The notes under the pieces were generated by a model that searched no databases, was not told the origin of the DNA, and saw only the letters and a program-made list of their open reading frames with translations. From positions 125,255,664-125,319,663 of the forward strand of contig CM035423.1 in assembly GCA_020310875.1 (NCBI GenBank): a stretch of 64,000 bases of DNA, written 5' to 3'. Below, piece after piece: positions 22,680-33,041 of this stretch (position 1 is its first letter; each line of letters opens with the position of its first letter). A program made the position numbers and the translations under genes. This stretch comes from Ceratopteris richardii. Its lineage: Eukaryota; Streptophyta; Polypodiopsida; Polypodiales; Pteridaceae.

Positions 22680-23740
22680 TGTGTAGACCTTTTTGGTAGC
22701 TTGCAGCCTCCTCTCCATGACTAGGTGGATGTCCAAAAGTAAGCTCCTACTTTCAAAGATAAAAGAAAGTTATATATGACCAATACAATTTGTATGCATT
22801 GCAAAAAATGAGGGAAACCAAAATATGAAATACTTACAAGCTTGTAGCAAAATGTCGATGTGACTCTCCTAACTAGATGTGGTGTCCTTATGCCTCGTAG
22901 TCGAGCTTCAACAAACCTTCTTTGTTGTTCAAGTGCATTCCACTCTTCTCGTGATATGTATGGAGGTTTTGATCTACTTGCTCTGTGTGCATATCGATCC
23001 ATATCAAGATGATGTTTTAGAATATCTTGTACTTGTTTTTAAATCCATAGTTTTAAATCCATAGTTGAGACACCTCAATGGATCTCGATACATGTTGATA
23101 CTCATGTAGTATGCATTGGATGATATATATTTTTTTTTTCTTTGTCTTGTTTTTTCCAAGGCATAAACATGGTGTTGATATATTGCACTTCAACAAGCTA
23201 ACTTATGTGAGTATGCATCGTCATTCCTATTGTATCCATAGCAATTTGTGAGGTAAACCTTGGTGGAATCAGGCTCATGTGCCCCCCAAGGTGTAAGAAG
23301 TGTATTGACTAGACTACCAGGTGCATATGTGGCTCGTGGCATGGACTAAGTAGATCAAATAATATCAATAGCAAAGCCACAATATCCTCCATAACCACCA
23401 CTAAACTGCCTACTATGTGCACTATTTCATCTAGCTGAAGATGGAGAGATCAGTGTAGAAGCACATACATTTGTTGTACTCTGACTAAACATGAGTGTTC
23501 TCATATCGGAACTAAGATCAATTCATCGACTAAATGGCCCTGTCAAATCATCCAATCTTTGTGTCATACATGCTAAGTAAAAAATTGCCTATGGAATACT
23601 CTGTCCAATCATAGGTGTTGTGGGCAAAGTTGAATGTGTCTTAAGTAAATATGGTGGTCCAATTGGTGACCAACCTAATGGTGTTGTCCTATTATTTTAA
23701 TCAAGTTGAACATGATATACACCATCTATGGACCAATTAT
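22680..23740 (-). other. Unrecognised decayed coding sequence, possibly transposon-derived
   Basis: Minus-strand stretches look protein-like rather than random: PPYISREEWNALEQQRRFVE (about 22970-22900), and upstream of it a run with MIGQSIP, R-L-D-D-L-T-G-P-F-S and SLVNTLLTPWGAHEPDSTKV (about 23620-23250). The frame is interrupted several times. The S-K-P-P-Y-I-S-R-E-E-W-N-A-L phrase recalls the W-x-x-L/F regions of plant CACTA-type accessory proteins, but I cannot assign it. No terminal repeats were found. Confidence 0.3.
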
Positions 23741-23763
23741 GAGAATGACTATAACATATGGTA

Positions 23764-25060
23764 TTCAAGAGGAAGAGGTGTGAACCACCTCTTAACTATT
23801 ATGAGATGGGCACACACATGAGTGCCAAGTGGCACCCATGTGTGAGGCCATGTATAGATATCCTTTGTGGGTATTTGGAGAGAGGGAATGAATTGGGGAT
23901 AGCACGCGGATAGGCGGCATTTTATCTTCCTTGATTTCTGTGGTACAACACTCCAAAATGGAGGGCTTCATCGGGAACATAAGGACCTCTTAATATTAGT
24001 ATCAGATCCAGATGGTGTGTGAATGCCTAACCAAAGGATGGACGCCTGCAAGTGGAGGTAGCTTCACACATGAGCTCATAGAGGAGCACACGCAGAGAAG
24101 GGCAGCTCACGAGGCCTTTTCCTCCACCCTCCCTCTTGGTTGGGGAACTAAGCACTTGAGTGCTCTTCTTATACTCCAAAAAGTCCGCTGCAAACGCACA
24201 TATGGAATAATTGAACGCCTTATCATGCATGACGCTGTTGGAAATAAGACAAGCCCATAACAATGGTACTTGAACTCACTTGTTTTCGAGTTTTTCTTCA
24301 AAATTAAAGCAAGAATAAACTCTACTACAAAACATGATGGAGGGAAATGGAGCTACACATATGTATATTGGGCTATGGAGATGGGGTACAGGTCATTAGA
24401 TTAGGTGAAAAAGCTTAGAGTTCTCAGTTTTGGGCTTCCAAAGTCACCCCCCCATCAAGAGTTGCTCTTCCACCTCCTACTCTTGACATAGCCACCTTCT
24501 CTGGCTCATAGCTTGGTGACCCGACATCCAATTCGAGAAATTTTTGACACATTACGAAGGTACACTTGCAGAGTCTGTTTTAAAAGTAAGGAATCATTGA
24601 TTTGGAGAAGATTTGATCAACCAAAATCCCTCTGCAATGCTTTAGTAGAAATTAGGTAGCCACTCTCGAGCCTAGTTTTTCATCATTTGGAATCCGAATC
24701 GTCTTTTTTCACTTGGAATAGCTTCATATTTTTGAAGTACAAGTGGTAGACTACCTATTTTGGATTGGAGAGGACTAGAGAAAATGAAAATTTTTTGAGT
24801 TTGACTCAATTTTCTCATTTGAGGCAATTATTATATGTTTTTGGCATTGTTCTTACTTATTTTTGGTGACTAGAACCTCCTCGGGCCAACCAAACAAGGA
24901 TTGTAGATCACTACCTTTATGCTTCAAAGATCACTTCAACTTCATTTCGAGAGCTTTATTTTATATCAGGTAAGTGCTCTAGTACTATATTTCTCTTTTT
25001 CTTGCATATTTAAAGTTTACTTCCATTCCTTTCATAAATTATAGTCAGCAAACAAGGGGA
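23764..25060 (+). other. Possible 5' LTR end and leader of gypsy element G
   Basis: Near 23996 the sequence tAGTATCAGAtCC resembles the tRNA-iMet primer site TGGTATCAGAGCC, about 1.07 kb before the gag-like coding sequence. That is the order expected for 5' LTR, primer site, leader, gag. A clean LTR start was not found; TGTGAACCACC at about 23776 is one option. No gene is evident in 24.0-25.06 kb. The assignment is tentative. Confidence 0.3.
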
Positions 25061-27676
25061 GTGAAATATTCCAAGGGTAAACAAAACTTAGACCACACTT
25101 CTCCACCTAAAGAACAACTAGAGGACCTTGACCATAGGATGGAAGAGGTAGAGCTTGAGCAAGAAGTTGAGAAAAAGCTAGAGGAAAAAGAGCCACAACA
25201 AGAAGAGTACTCCTATGAGGAACTTCACGATGAGTTTGTTAGTCATGAACAATTTGCAAAGTTAAAAGAATAGACCCTTAGATTAGAAAGAGACACAGGT
25301 ATCATGATGTCTCTCATTGAACAGCTTAAGTCTTAAATGATCTCACTTGAGGTAGATGTCACCTCTTTCCTAACTAGGAAGGAAAGAGAAATTCCTACTC
25401 TTCTTGTAGACATGACTAGGAAAGATTTTTCTTTTCCTAGTAAGCACAAAGGAGAGAGTTCTAGGGAAGATCCCCTCCTGAAAGACTTGAAGCCACCTAC
25501 CTTTACAGGGGATGACTGTGAGAGAAACAAGGATGCAATCTACAGTTCTTTGCAAAAGTGGAATGATTTGCATCAACTAAAGGGCACCTCACCTAAGTAT
25601 CATGTGCTAGAGGCGAGTCTCTCGCTTGGACTACATGCTTATAAGTGGTGGGTGAGTCTCAAGGAGGCGAACTCTATCCCTACGGACTGGGCTTAGTTTG
25701 AAACTCTTTTCCTGAAAGAGTTTCTTCTTGAGAATGAGGAGGAGAGGAACTAGGATAAGTGGGATAGGATCACTCAAAGAGGTAGACCTTTGATGGTTTA
25801 CATATCCCACTACAGAGAGATCATTTTGAAACTTAAGGGATTGGATGACTTCCAGAAAACACAAGAGGGTTTGTTAGGGGTTTAGATAAAGCCATCAAGA
25901 GAGATGTAAGAAGAGATGCAACTAAGTTGTTTGAGAAGGCAATCAAATATGCCCAAATTTATGAGGACCATAACCGTCCTCAATATACTCCTATGGAGAT
26001 GGATCAGCCCCTCAAACCTCTTAGTACAACTAAGTTCAAGAGGTGATGCACAAGGATATTGAGCACATGTGTTGTTTGAATCAATCACTATGGTCACCTC
26101 GGTTTGGACCACATAACTTGGTTAAACTTCATGGTAGCGTATACGGGACTAGGGTGTGAGTCATGATAGATGACTCTGCCACTCATAACTTCATAAACTA
26201 TGCTCTGGTCAAAAATCTAAAGATTCCCCAGCAGCCCAATGCACATAAATACATAGTATCTATGATGCAAGGGGAAGAAAAGAGGATATGGGATACTATG
26301 GCATCCAAATTGGAAGTCAAGATGTAGGATTATACTGACCACATGACCTTCCAAATCATGAATATGGAGAGGACAGACCTTGTGCTAGGAAGAGAGTGGC
26401 TATGGGGGTTGGGAGACACACATAAATGCAACTATCAAAACAACACACTTGAGTTTGAAAGAAATGGACGTAAATTTTGGATACAGGGAGAGAGAGATGT
26501 ACCTAGTGCACCTCTCATCTCATCTTTAGAGTTGTATAGTCTGTGTCATTTTAAGCATGTATAGGAGATCTTTTGTTGTATAGTCAGGACTTTGAGCATT
26601 GTACAAACATTTCATCTTATGTATATTTTCATGTTAGAAATGTAAATATGGATAGGACTTTTTACTATTCTTTTTTGCAAGAGTGTGTTGTTAAAGGTTT
26701 TAAAGATCTTATGTTTGAATTCAGAGATGTTTTTGCCACTGACTTACCTAGAGGGCTACCACCTGACAGAGGGGACATTGACCATGCTATTGAGGTAGTT
26801 ACTAACACTAACCCTATTTGTAAGCAAGCTTAGTGTTTCTCAGCGTGAGGAGGTTGAGAAACAATTACAGAACTATTTAGATAAGGGCCGCATTAGACCT
26901 AGTACCTCACCTTGGGCATTACCAATGCTCCTAGTTAAGAAAAAGGACCGCTCTATGAGATTATGTATAGACTATAGAGCATTAAATAAGGTAACTATCA
27001 AAAATAGGTTTCCAATGCCTAGGTTGGAAGACCTACTCGATGAGTTACATCAAGCTAGGTATTTTACCAAGCTTGACCTTAGATCAAGATATCATCATAT
27101 TAGAATTAGGGCAAAGGATGTCCCTAAAACTGCATTCAAAACTAGATATGGGCACTATGAGTTTTTGGTGATGCCTTTTTGGTCTCACTAATGCTCCTAC
27201 CACTTTCATGAAACTCATGAATAGTTTATAACGACCTTATCTAGGGCAGTTTGTAGTAGACTTCCTAGATGATATTCTGATCTATAGTAGATCAAAACAG
27301 GAGCACTTCGAACACTTAAGAAAAGTATTCCAAGTGTTAAGGGAAGATTCTTTCTTTGCTAAGGAGTCAAAGTGTGAATTTCTCAAAACAAAAGTTAGAT
27401 ACCTTGGGCATATAGTCTCCCAGAATGGAATCCAAATGGATCCTGAAAAAGTATGGGCTATTATGGAATGGCTACATCCCAAGAACCTGGAAGAGTTGCA
27501 TATCTTCCTAGGTTTATCAAGTTTCTATCAAAGATTCATTAAGAATTATGTCAAAATCGTTGTCCTGATGATGGAACAACTTAAAGGGAAAGGGAAAGCC
27601 TTTCATTGGGGACACGAACAAAAGCAAAGTATGGAGAAATTGAAAGTAGCAATTGCTACAACTCCACTTTTGTTGG
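25061..27676 (+). mobile_element. Ty3/gypsy LTR retrotransposon relic (G), gag to RNase H start
   Basis: In order: an acidic coiled-coil leader peptide (25061-25270); gag with L-K-P-P-T-F-T-G and KWWVSLKEANSIPTDWA, then F-L-K-E-F (25330-26040); protease remnant with M-I-D-D-S-A-T-H-N-F-I and TDLVLGREWLWGLGDTHKCN (26160-26430); RT with [14 protein letters not shown]-like residues, a K-L-D-L-R-S block, the FLDDIL active-site block and YLGHIVSQNGI (26870-27480); and the RT/RNase H connection (LGLSSFYQRFIKNY, 27480-27670). RT before any integrase marks Ty3/gypsy, near the plant Tekay/Reina-type or CRM-type lineages. Coding stops abruptly at about 27676, and element B begins 115 bp further on. Broken, about six to eight breaks; old. 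Confidence 0.85.
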
Positions 27677-28176
27677 TGTAAATCACAAGCCTACACATTT
27701 GGCTTGAAAGATACCTTGAAGACCCTACATATGTGAAGAAGCATAGGAACCATTGCTAGTGGCTAATTACCACTTTACCTTTTGTCACTCTGGCACAATG
27801 GTGAGTACCAACGTGAGGAGCTTCACCTCATAAATGTCAATCCGCGGAGACGTGAGGACCGGTATGAAGACCAAGAGCAAGTGAAGTGCACAAGTGCGTG
27901 AGTGAAAGCATACGAACATGCACACACATACACACACACGTGCACAAGGTAGGAGCCAGGAGTGGAACAATGGAAGGACTTCAATTACAAAAGAACTCTC
28001 TTATAAAGCTGAAATCTACAACAAGCTACCCCCAAAAATGAGCTTTCCAGCCCTTTTTATAGTTTTTTGAGTGGCTTTGGCCCTGTCCAGACCTAGTCTC
28101 CGGCCTAGTTAAAAATTAGGTTCCAAGGCTTATTTGGGGAATGGAATCTAAAAATTATGAAAACTGGTAGGATGAT

Positions 28177-28688
28177 TGTTGTATATTATTGAACAAGGCA
28201 TTGTTAAAATGTTAAATTATTAATGTATTAATGTGTTTTTGATGTTTTTGATATAGCAGCTGAAGGTTCGTGAGGAGCGTGCAAAGCGTGAAAGGGCGGA
28301 CATCAATAATCCGAAATAATTATTATTTAGCTTGAAAATAAACCTGCGTAGAAGGTTCTATTGTTAGAAACCTATTGTTAGAAAAGTAATGGTTAGAATA
28401 ATGGTCGTTGTAGACCGCAGTTTCTGTTATTAAAAGCAATGGCTTTCTGTAAAAGTTACCAACTTTTAGTTTCACGCCTTCTTTTCGAAGCCGCCCTCAT
28501 GTAACCACTATTTTCGACGTAATCAAAAGTCCTATAAATACATGCACTCTGTGGACTGTCGAAACGGAGTGCATGGGGGGAGATTGCACCCAATCTTGCG
28601 TTCGGTCTCGGCTCTTGTCGTTTCTATTTTCTGTGTGTTTTTCTGCGTCCGTAATCTCTGTATGCGCGTGAGCAAGATCCTGACAACA
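28177..28688 (+). repeat. 5' LTR of F (512 bp)
   Basis: TG...CA ends, with TATAAATA at 28533-28540 as a likely core promoter about 155 bp before the LTR end. A short CTATTGTTAGAAA duplication near 28360 is absent from the 3' LTR. Confidence 0.9.
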
Positions 28689-28689
28689 G

Positions 28690-28702
28690 TGGTATCAGAG
28701 CC
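28690..28702 (+). promoter_or_regulatory. Primer binding site of F, tRNA-iMet type
   Basis: TGGTATCAGAGCC one base after the 5' LTR matches the standard plant primer site complementary to the 3' end of initiator tRNA-Met. Confidence 0.9.
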
Positions 28703-28751
28703 AGGCACGCGTCAATACAGAGGGTTCTGTTCTCTGTTCGCGATTCTGAAT

Positions 28752-28900
28752 TCCGATTCCATCTCCATTTCCATTTCCATTTCTGTCTCCGTCTCCGTCT
28801 CCGGTTTCGGTTTCTGTTTCTGTTTCGGTTTCTATTTCTGTTTCTGTTTCTGTTTCTGTTCCTGTTCCTGTTCTTGTTCCTGTTCCTGTTCCAGAACCAG
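28752..28900 (+). repeat. Hexanucleotide-period pyrimidine tract in F leader
   Basis: About 25 units of TTYYRT/TTTCTGT-like hexamers (TCCATT, TCTGTC, TTCGGT, TTCTGT, TCCTGT) in one strand sense. Read through, it gives (Ser-Val/Ile)n or (Phe-Cys)n peptides, which are artefacts. Confidence 0.85.
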
Positions 28901-29035
28901 AACCTACGTTTTCACCTACGTTTACTCCAAGGCGTCGACTAAGGCAAAGAACTTAGGCAATACATTGGCAACATTGGCACCCAAGGCTCCCTTGGTGACT
29001 GTTGGCAGCCCTTGGCTACGCACGAGGCAATTCTA

Positions 29036-29145
29036 TTTTTTGAATGGCAATAGAGAGGTTTAGAGTCCCTAAGGTAGGAGTATTTGAACCCACAACCTCC
29101 TACTTTTAAGGGAAGTACTTTGACCACTCCACCATCTCTTGGAGT
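29036..29145 (-). repeat. tRNA-like / SINE-like insertion inside F
   Basis: On the minus strand 29138-29073 has an A-box-like GGTGGAGTGGTC, a perfect 5-bp anticodon-type stem TACTT/AAGTA around loop CCCTTAA (anticodon position CTT, Lys-type, but C instead of T at position 33), and a B-box-like GGTTCAAAT. The acceptor stem does not pair, so it is not a working tRNA. An A6 run lies about 35 bp downstream (plus 29036-29041). This suits a tRNA-derived SINE head or a decayed tRNA gene. No target duplication is clear. Confidence 0.35.
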
Positions 29146-29400
29146 TGTACTCAAGTTCTCTCTCTTTATTATTTGTGGAAGGCGCGCGCGTCGATTTCAA
29201 GATTGGACCCAAGAAAGAATCAAGTGTATCTCTCAATCCGTAGGTCAAATTGAGGCGTGTAATATACCGTTGGAAAGCTCTTGGAACAAACTTTTCAACG
29301 AGCTAGCTTGGAAGTGTGAATTCCTTCAAAATCCTTGGGTGGCACTTGATTGAGTGTTCAAGATACCAAGCAAGTTTGAGAGCAAGGGTCCAAGAGCACC

Positions 29401-29763
29401 ATGGAAGATTTCTGTAATTCACCTTTACCTGGAGTTTCATTCGAGCAAGAGTTAGAGATTGTGAACCAAGAACTTCAAGCACTTCAACAAGCCATACAAG
29501 GACGTTATGCTATTCTTCAATTCGACGGACGAAAAGATGGCCGCTTTGTCTTATCATGGCTATCCCTATTCAACGATTTCTTTTCCGATGAGTTATATTC
29601 AGAAAATAAGAAAATCGAGTTTGCCACTAATTATTTGGTAGGAAGAGCGCAGCAATGGTGGAATGATCTTTGTCATAGTGCAGATTGTCCACGCACCTGG
29701 AAGGCTTTTCAAGAAGAGTTTAAGGATTCATTTCTACCTTTAAAGTTTACCCTACATGTTTGA
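29401..29763 (+). CDS. gag-like fragment of F
   Basis: A 120-residue open stretch with the retrotransposon gag core pattern: FDGRKDGRFVLSWLSLFNDF, then IEFATNYLVGRAQQWWNDL and RTWKAFQEEFKDSFLPL. It corresponds to the capsid-type domain only. There is no zinc knuckle, protease or polymerase behind it, so F is non-autonomous. Confidence 0.6.
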   Translation: MEDFCNSPLPGVSFEQELEIVNQELQALQQAIQGRYAILQFDGRKDGRFVLSWLSLFNDFFSDELYSENKKIEFATNYLVGRAQQWWNDLCHSADCPRTWKAFQEEFKDSFLPLKFTLHV

Positions 29764-30047
29764 TAATTGTGATGCATTTACATATTGAATTTAGTCCATA
29801 GGAGCATATTCAAGTTTTGCTGGCCCAAATTCATTAGAAAGACTATGTCCGCATCTCACAGATACTTTTAATAACTTAACAGCTCCATGAACATTTCCAT
29901 GCATGTATTTTTTTACATGGCACATGCCTATTTTTTTTTCAGTGATGAAACATGTGACTGGCCATCCATGTTTATTCTTTTATCACCTGAGGTCAGTTGC
30001 TTGTTCAACTACGGGGCATGTTATACCTTATGGAATATGTTGAACAA

Positions 30048-30160
30048 TGCATTGTTGGATTGAAATATCGAATAGCCAATGCATTGTTGGATTGTAACAT
30101 GGACTATGTTGGCCAATGCATTGTTGGATTGTAACAGTAACATGGAATATGTTGAACAAT
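30048..30160 (+). repeat. Short tandem repeats in F interior
   Basis: Three loose copies of a unit around CAATGCATTGTTGGATTG(T)AA. Nearby, about 57 bp at 29969-30025 is repeated at 30183-30236, duplicating the sequence leading into the 3' LTR. Confidence 0.7.
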
Positions 30161-30228
30161 GTATTCTCATTATTAGAGTGTTAAATTATTTTATCAACTG
30201 AGGTCAGTTGCTTGTCAATTGAGAGGCA

Positions 30229-30726
30229 TGTTGTATATTATTGAACAAGGCATTGTTAAAATGTTAAATTATTAATGTATTAATGTGTTTTTGATGTTTT
30301 TGATATAGCAGTTGAAGGTTCGTGAGGAGTGTGCAAGGCGTGAAAGGGCGGACATCAATATTCCGAAATAATTATTATTTAGCTTGAAAATAAACCTGCG
30401 TAGAAGGTTCTATTGTTAGAAAAGTAATGGTTAGAATAATGGTCGTTGTAGACCGCAGTTTCTGTTATTAAAAGCAATGGCTTTCTGTAAAAGTTACCAA
30501 CTTTTAGTTTCACGCCTGCTTTTCAAAGCCGCCCTCATGTAACCACTATTTTCGACGTAATCAAAAGTCCTATAAATACATGCACTCTGTGGACTGTCGA
30601 AACGGAGTGCATGGGGGGAGATTGCACCCAATCTTGTGTTCGGTCTCGGCTCTTGTCGTCTCTATTTTCTGTGTGTTTTTCTGCGTCCGTAATCTCTGTA
30701 TGCGCGTGAGCAAGATCCTGACAACA
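30229..30726 (+). repeat. 3' LTR of F (498 bp)
   Basis: Same ends and TATA box as the 5' LTR. About 98% identical by eye apart from the 14-bp length difference. Followed directly by the ATGAT duplication. Confidence 0.9.
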
Positions 30727-30960
30727 ATGATACTTCTAATACTCCTCAAGCTCAAGGACTCCTTGGCTTGAACAAAATGGAGTTGTAAAAATAGAAAATG
30801 GTATTTACAATGGTTTTTAGTGATAAAAATCACTATTTTTATAGGGATTTCTTGTGAAATTTTGACATGTGCTTCTTGGAGCTCCCTACATGCTCCTTCT
30901 TCTTGTGTGTCCTCTTCATTGATGCACTTCCATGCTTGTGTGTGACCTTGACTGTCAACA

Positions 30961-30996
30961 CTCCCCCCCCTCTTGAGTCTGTCGTCCCTGACAGAC
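30961..30996 (-). promoter_or_regulatory. B polypurine tract with adjoining hairpin
   Basis: On the minus strand a hairpin (GTCTGTC, loop AGGGAC, GACAGAC; 30996-30977) precedes a purine tract (AAGAGGGGGGGGAG) that abuts the 3' LTR. The tract is the expected primer for plus-strand DNA synthesis. The hairpin is identical in C and A. Confidence 0.7.
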
Positions 30997-32397
30997 CTTT
31001 GTTGTAGTGGTTGTTCAATGTAGTACGTTGAGAGGTGGTGTCCTTCATGTATCAGCAGGAGCGGTCCAGCTTCCCAATGTAGCCTGGTCGGTTGTCGGGT
31101 TTGTCAGTTTTCCACTACGAGCCTATTCCTGAGTTGTGCCCAATGTATGTATTTCTTCCTTGGATTTGAGCTAGAGGGTATACTTCTTGGCTTTCAAAGG
31201 TTGGTAGTTGCTCAAAAAAGGTTTTCGATGTTGATCGTGAGCAACTATCTATTGTGAATTGCTTCTTAGGCATTGACGTTGTACCGTGGATGTCCTCTGG
31301 TTCTTCCAAAGATGGCTTCCCTAGTTTCCATACCAAGTACTTGTGACCCATAATGATTGATGGGTAAGTGCATTAGTGCATGGGTTTGAAGAAGAATGTG
31401 CCTTGTGCACGACCTTGTAATGTAGCACTATGCATGCATACTTGGGAAATGCATTGGAAGAATTATGGTGCAAGAAGTTGGGTCTTGAGAAAGGTGCTCA
31501 AGGGTATGCTGATGAAGAGGTTTCCTAAACTATCATGGTTGTAATGTTGCCGAAGTAGGCGATCCTTACCATGGTGAAAGGTTGGTCGATGTTTATCTCT
31601 TCATGTTGTACTCCCATCATCGTGACTCATCTTTAGCATGACTTTCTTGTTGATGGATGTCCTTGATGATGATTCCCTTATTGGACTATTTGCACACTTG
31701 GTCCTATTTCGTCTGCCTCTCTTTTTTTTTTTTTGGGAACAGTGTCACAAAACAAGAGGAAAGATGTTAATAAAATATTTTACATATGTCAAGTGTAGCT
31801 CATGTGCCTGGAATTCTCAAGCATGTCTATGCACGGCCGTGTAATGTGGCCCTATATTAATGCATGCTTTGGAAATGCATGACCTAAATGGTGCAAAAGA
31901 CAAGGTTATGCCAAAGGCACATGGTTGTTGCACGTCGAGGCTTTCAATGTTGTTGGTGGATGTTGATGCAGTGTTTGTTGGAGGTAGCCAGCTTGAAATG
32001 ATGCAATCCTTCTTATAGGGCTCCATTTCAGGATAGTATTTGACCCTATAGACATAAGCTTTGTCCTCTGTATCTTTGGGTGGCTTCCGAATTTCGGTAT
32101 CCAGCGTTATTGGTTCTTTGGCTCTCTAGAAGCTAGTGGTACTTTGGGCTTCCACACCCATACCCTTTTTTGTTGCCTTTTTATGTTTGTCGAAGAGGTG
32201 GGTTGATCTGCTTTGGTTCTTTGTGCTTGGTGTTGACCTTTGCTTCTCCTTGGCATCTTTGTGGAAACTTTGCTTGTGAGGGAGATTTTTGGTGTTTGTG
32301 CATGTAAGAGTGTCTTGGGTACCCACATTTGCAATCGCCCTTGTTGAGCTGTAGCTAATTTCTTTGGCACCCAAATTTGTATCTTATGATGGTTGGT
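30997..32397 (-). pseudogene. B 3' coding remains, W-V-P-K repeat region
   Basis: Minus-strand similarity to the corresponding part of C: QIWVPKKLATAQQGRLQMWV, K-R-V-W-V-W-K-P-K (32370-32110), then near the end DIHGTTSMPKKQ and T-F-F-E-Q-L (31280-31190), which pair with MGTTSISRKQ and TSFEQL in C. T15 near 31722 is shared in position with a T-run in C (33971-34000). Broken; part of B. Confidence 0.6.
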
Positions 32398-33005
32398 TGT
32401 AGCTCAGTGATGAGTAGCACCTCCTTTAATGTCAATCCGGGAAGACATGAGGATGGTGTGAAGACCTCGAGCAAGTGGCGGCACAAGTGTGTGAGTGAGA
32501 AGCACACTAGCATGCACACACATACACACACACGCGCACACACTGTAAGACAAAGAGGGAGAATCAATGGAGTTCTTAGATTACTTTCAAAAGCTCTTAC
32601 AAGTTTGTTTCAATTACAATCTACCCTCAAAAATGAGCTCTCTAGCTCTTTTTATAGTTTTTGACTAGCTTTGGCCCTGTTCAGACCTAGTGTCCGGCCT
32701 AGTTAAAAATTAGGTTCCAGGGCTTATTTGAGGGCTCAAACGAGATCTAAAAAATATGAAAATTGGTACGATGGTACTTCTAATACTCCTCAAGCTCGAG
32801 GACTCCTCGGCTTGAACAAAATGGAGTTACTAAAAATAGATAATGGTATTTACAATGGTTTTTAGTGATGAAAATCACTATTTTTGTAGGGGATTCTTCT
32901 GAAAATTTGACATACACTTCTTGGAGCTCCCTACTTGCTCCCTTTCCTTGTGTGTCCACCTTTTGATGTGCTTCCATGCTTTGTCCTTGACTTTGAGCTT
33001 CAACA
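32398..33005 (-). repeat. 3' LTR of C (608 bp)
   Basis: Minus-strand ends TGTTGAAGC...GAGCTACA. A TATA-like CTATAAAAAG lies near 32655 on the minus strand. It also has a purine-pyrimidine (CA)n patch near 32515. Confidence 0.93.
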
Positions 33006-33041
33006 CTCCCCCCCTTCTCGAGTCTGTCGTCCCTGACAGAC
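33006..33041 (-). promoter_or_regulatory. C polypurine tract with adjoining hairpin
   Basis: Hairpin GTCTGTC/GACAGAC with 6-base loop at 33041-33022, then AGAAGGGGGGGAG abutting the LTR start. Same layout as in A and B. Confidence 0.75.

Larger units (their letters stand above)
28177..30726 (+). mobile_element. Short non-autonomous LTR element F with TSD ATGAT
   Basis: 5' LTR 28177-28688 and 3' LTR 30229-30726 share TGTTGTATATT...CTGACAACA ends. ATGAT flanks both sides (28172-28176 and 30727-30731). A tRNA-iMet primer site follows the 5' LTR. The 1.54-kb interior holds a hexanucleotide tract, a tRNA-like piece and a gag-like fragment; no protease, RT or integrase is seen. It must have been mobilised by proteins from elsewhere (inference). 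The LTRs differ by about 8 substitutions and one 14-bp indel by eye, so it is fairly young but older than A and C. The LTR structure is whole; the interior lacks pol. Confidence 0.9.
27791..30960 (-). repeat. 3' LTR of B (about 615 bp), split by element F
   Basis: The two arms are 30960-30732 and 28176-27791. They align along their length with the C LTR, including the transcription-start side phrase AGGCCGG(A/C)..CTAGGTCT, the (CA)n patch and CCGCGGAGACGTGAGG. The start is TGTTGACAGTCAAGG and the end is TGTGCCA. Only this LTR is in the window. The 114 bp between G and this LTR (27677-27790) are unassigned. Confidence 0.75.

Noticed and set aside
23990-24010. Plant pararetrovirus (caulimovirus) start near a tRNA-Met-like site
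   Set aside because: No movement protein or coat protein motifs follow; the coding order after 25 kb is that of a gypsy element.
27677-27790. Extension of B's 3' LTR to TGTAAATCAC at 27677
   Set aside because: The C LTR aligns to B only down to 27791, giving about 615 bp versus 608 bp in C; the extra 114 bp have no counterpart.
28542-29063. An open frame of 173 residues with Ser-Ile, Phe-Cys and Ser-Cys repeats
   Set aside because: It starts in the F LTR and runs through the hexanucleotide tract; its beginning repeats in the 3' LTR. It is a by-product of repeats.
29073-29138. Functional tRNA-Lys gene
   Set aside because: The anticodon stem is perfect but the acceptor and T stems do not pair and position 33 is not T.
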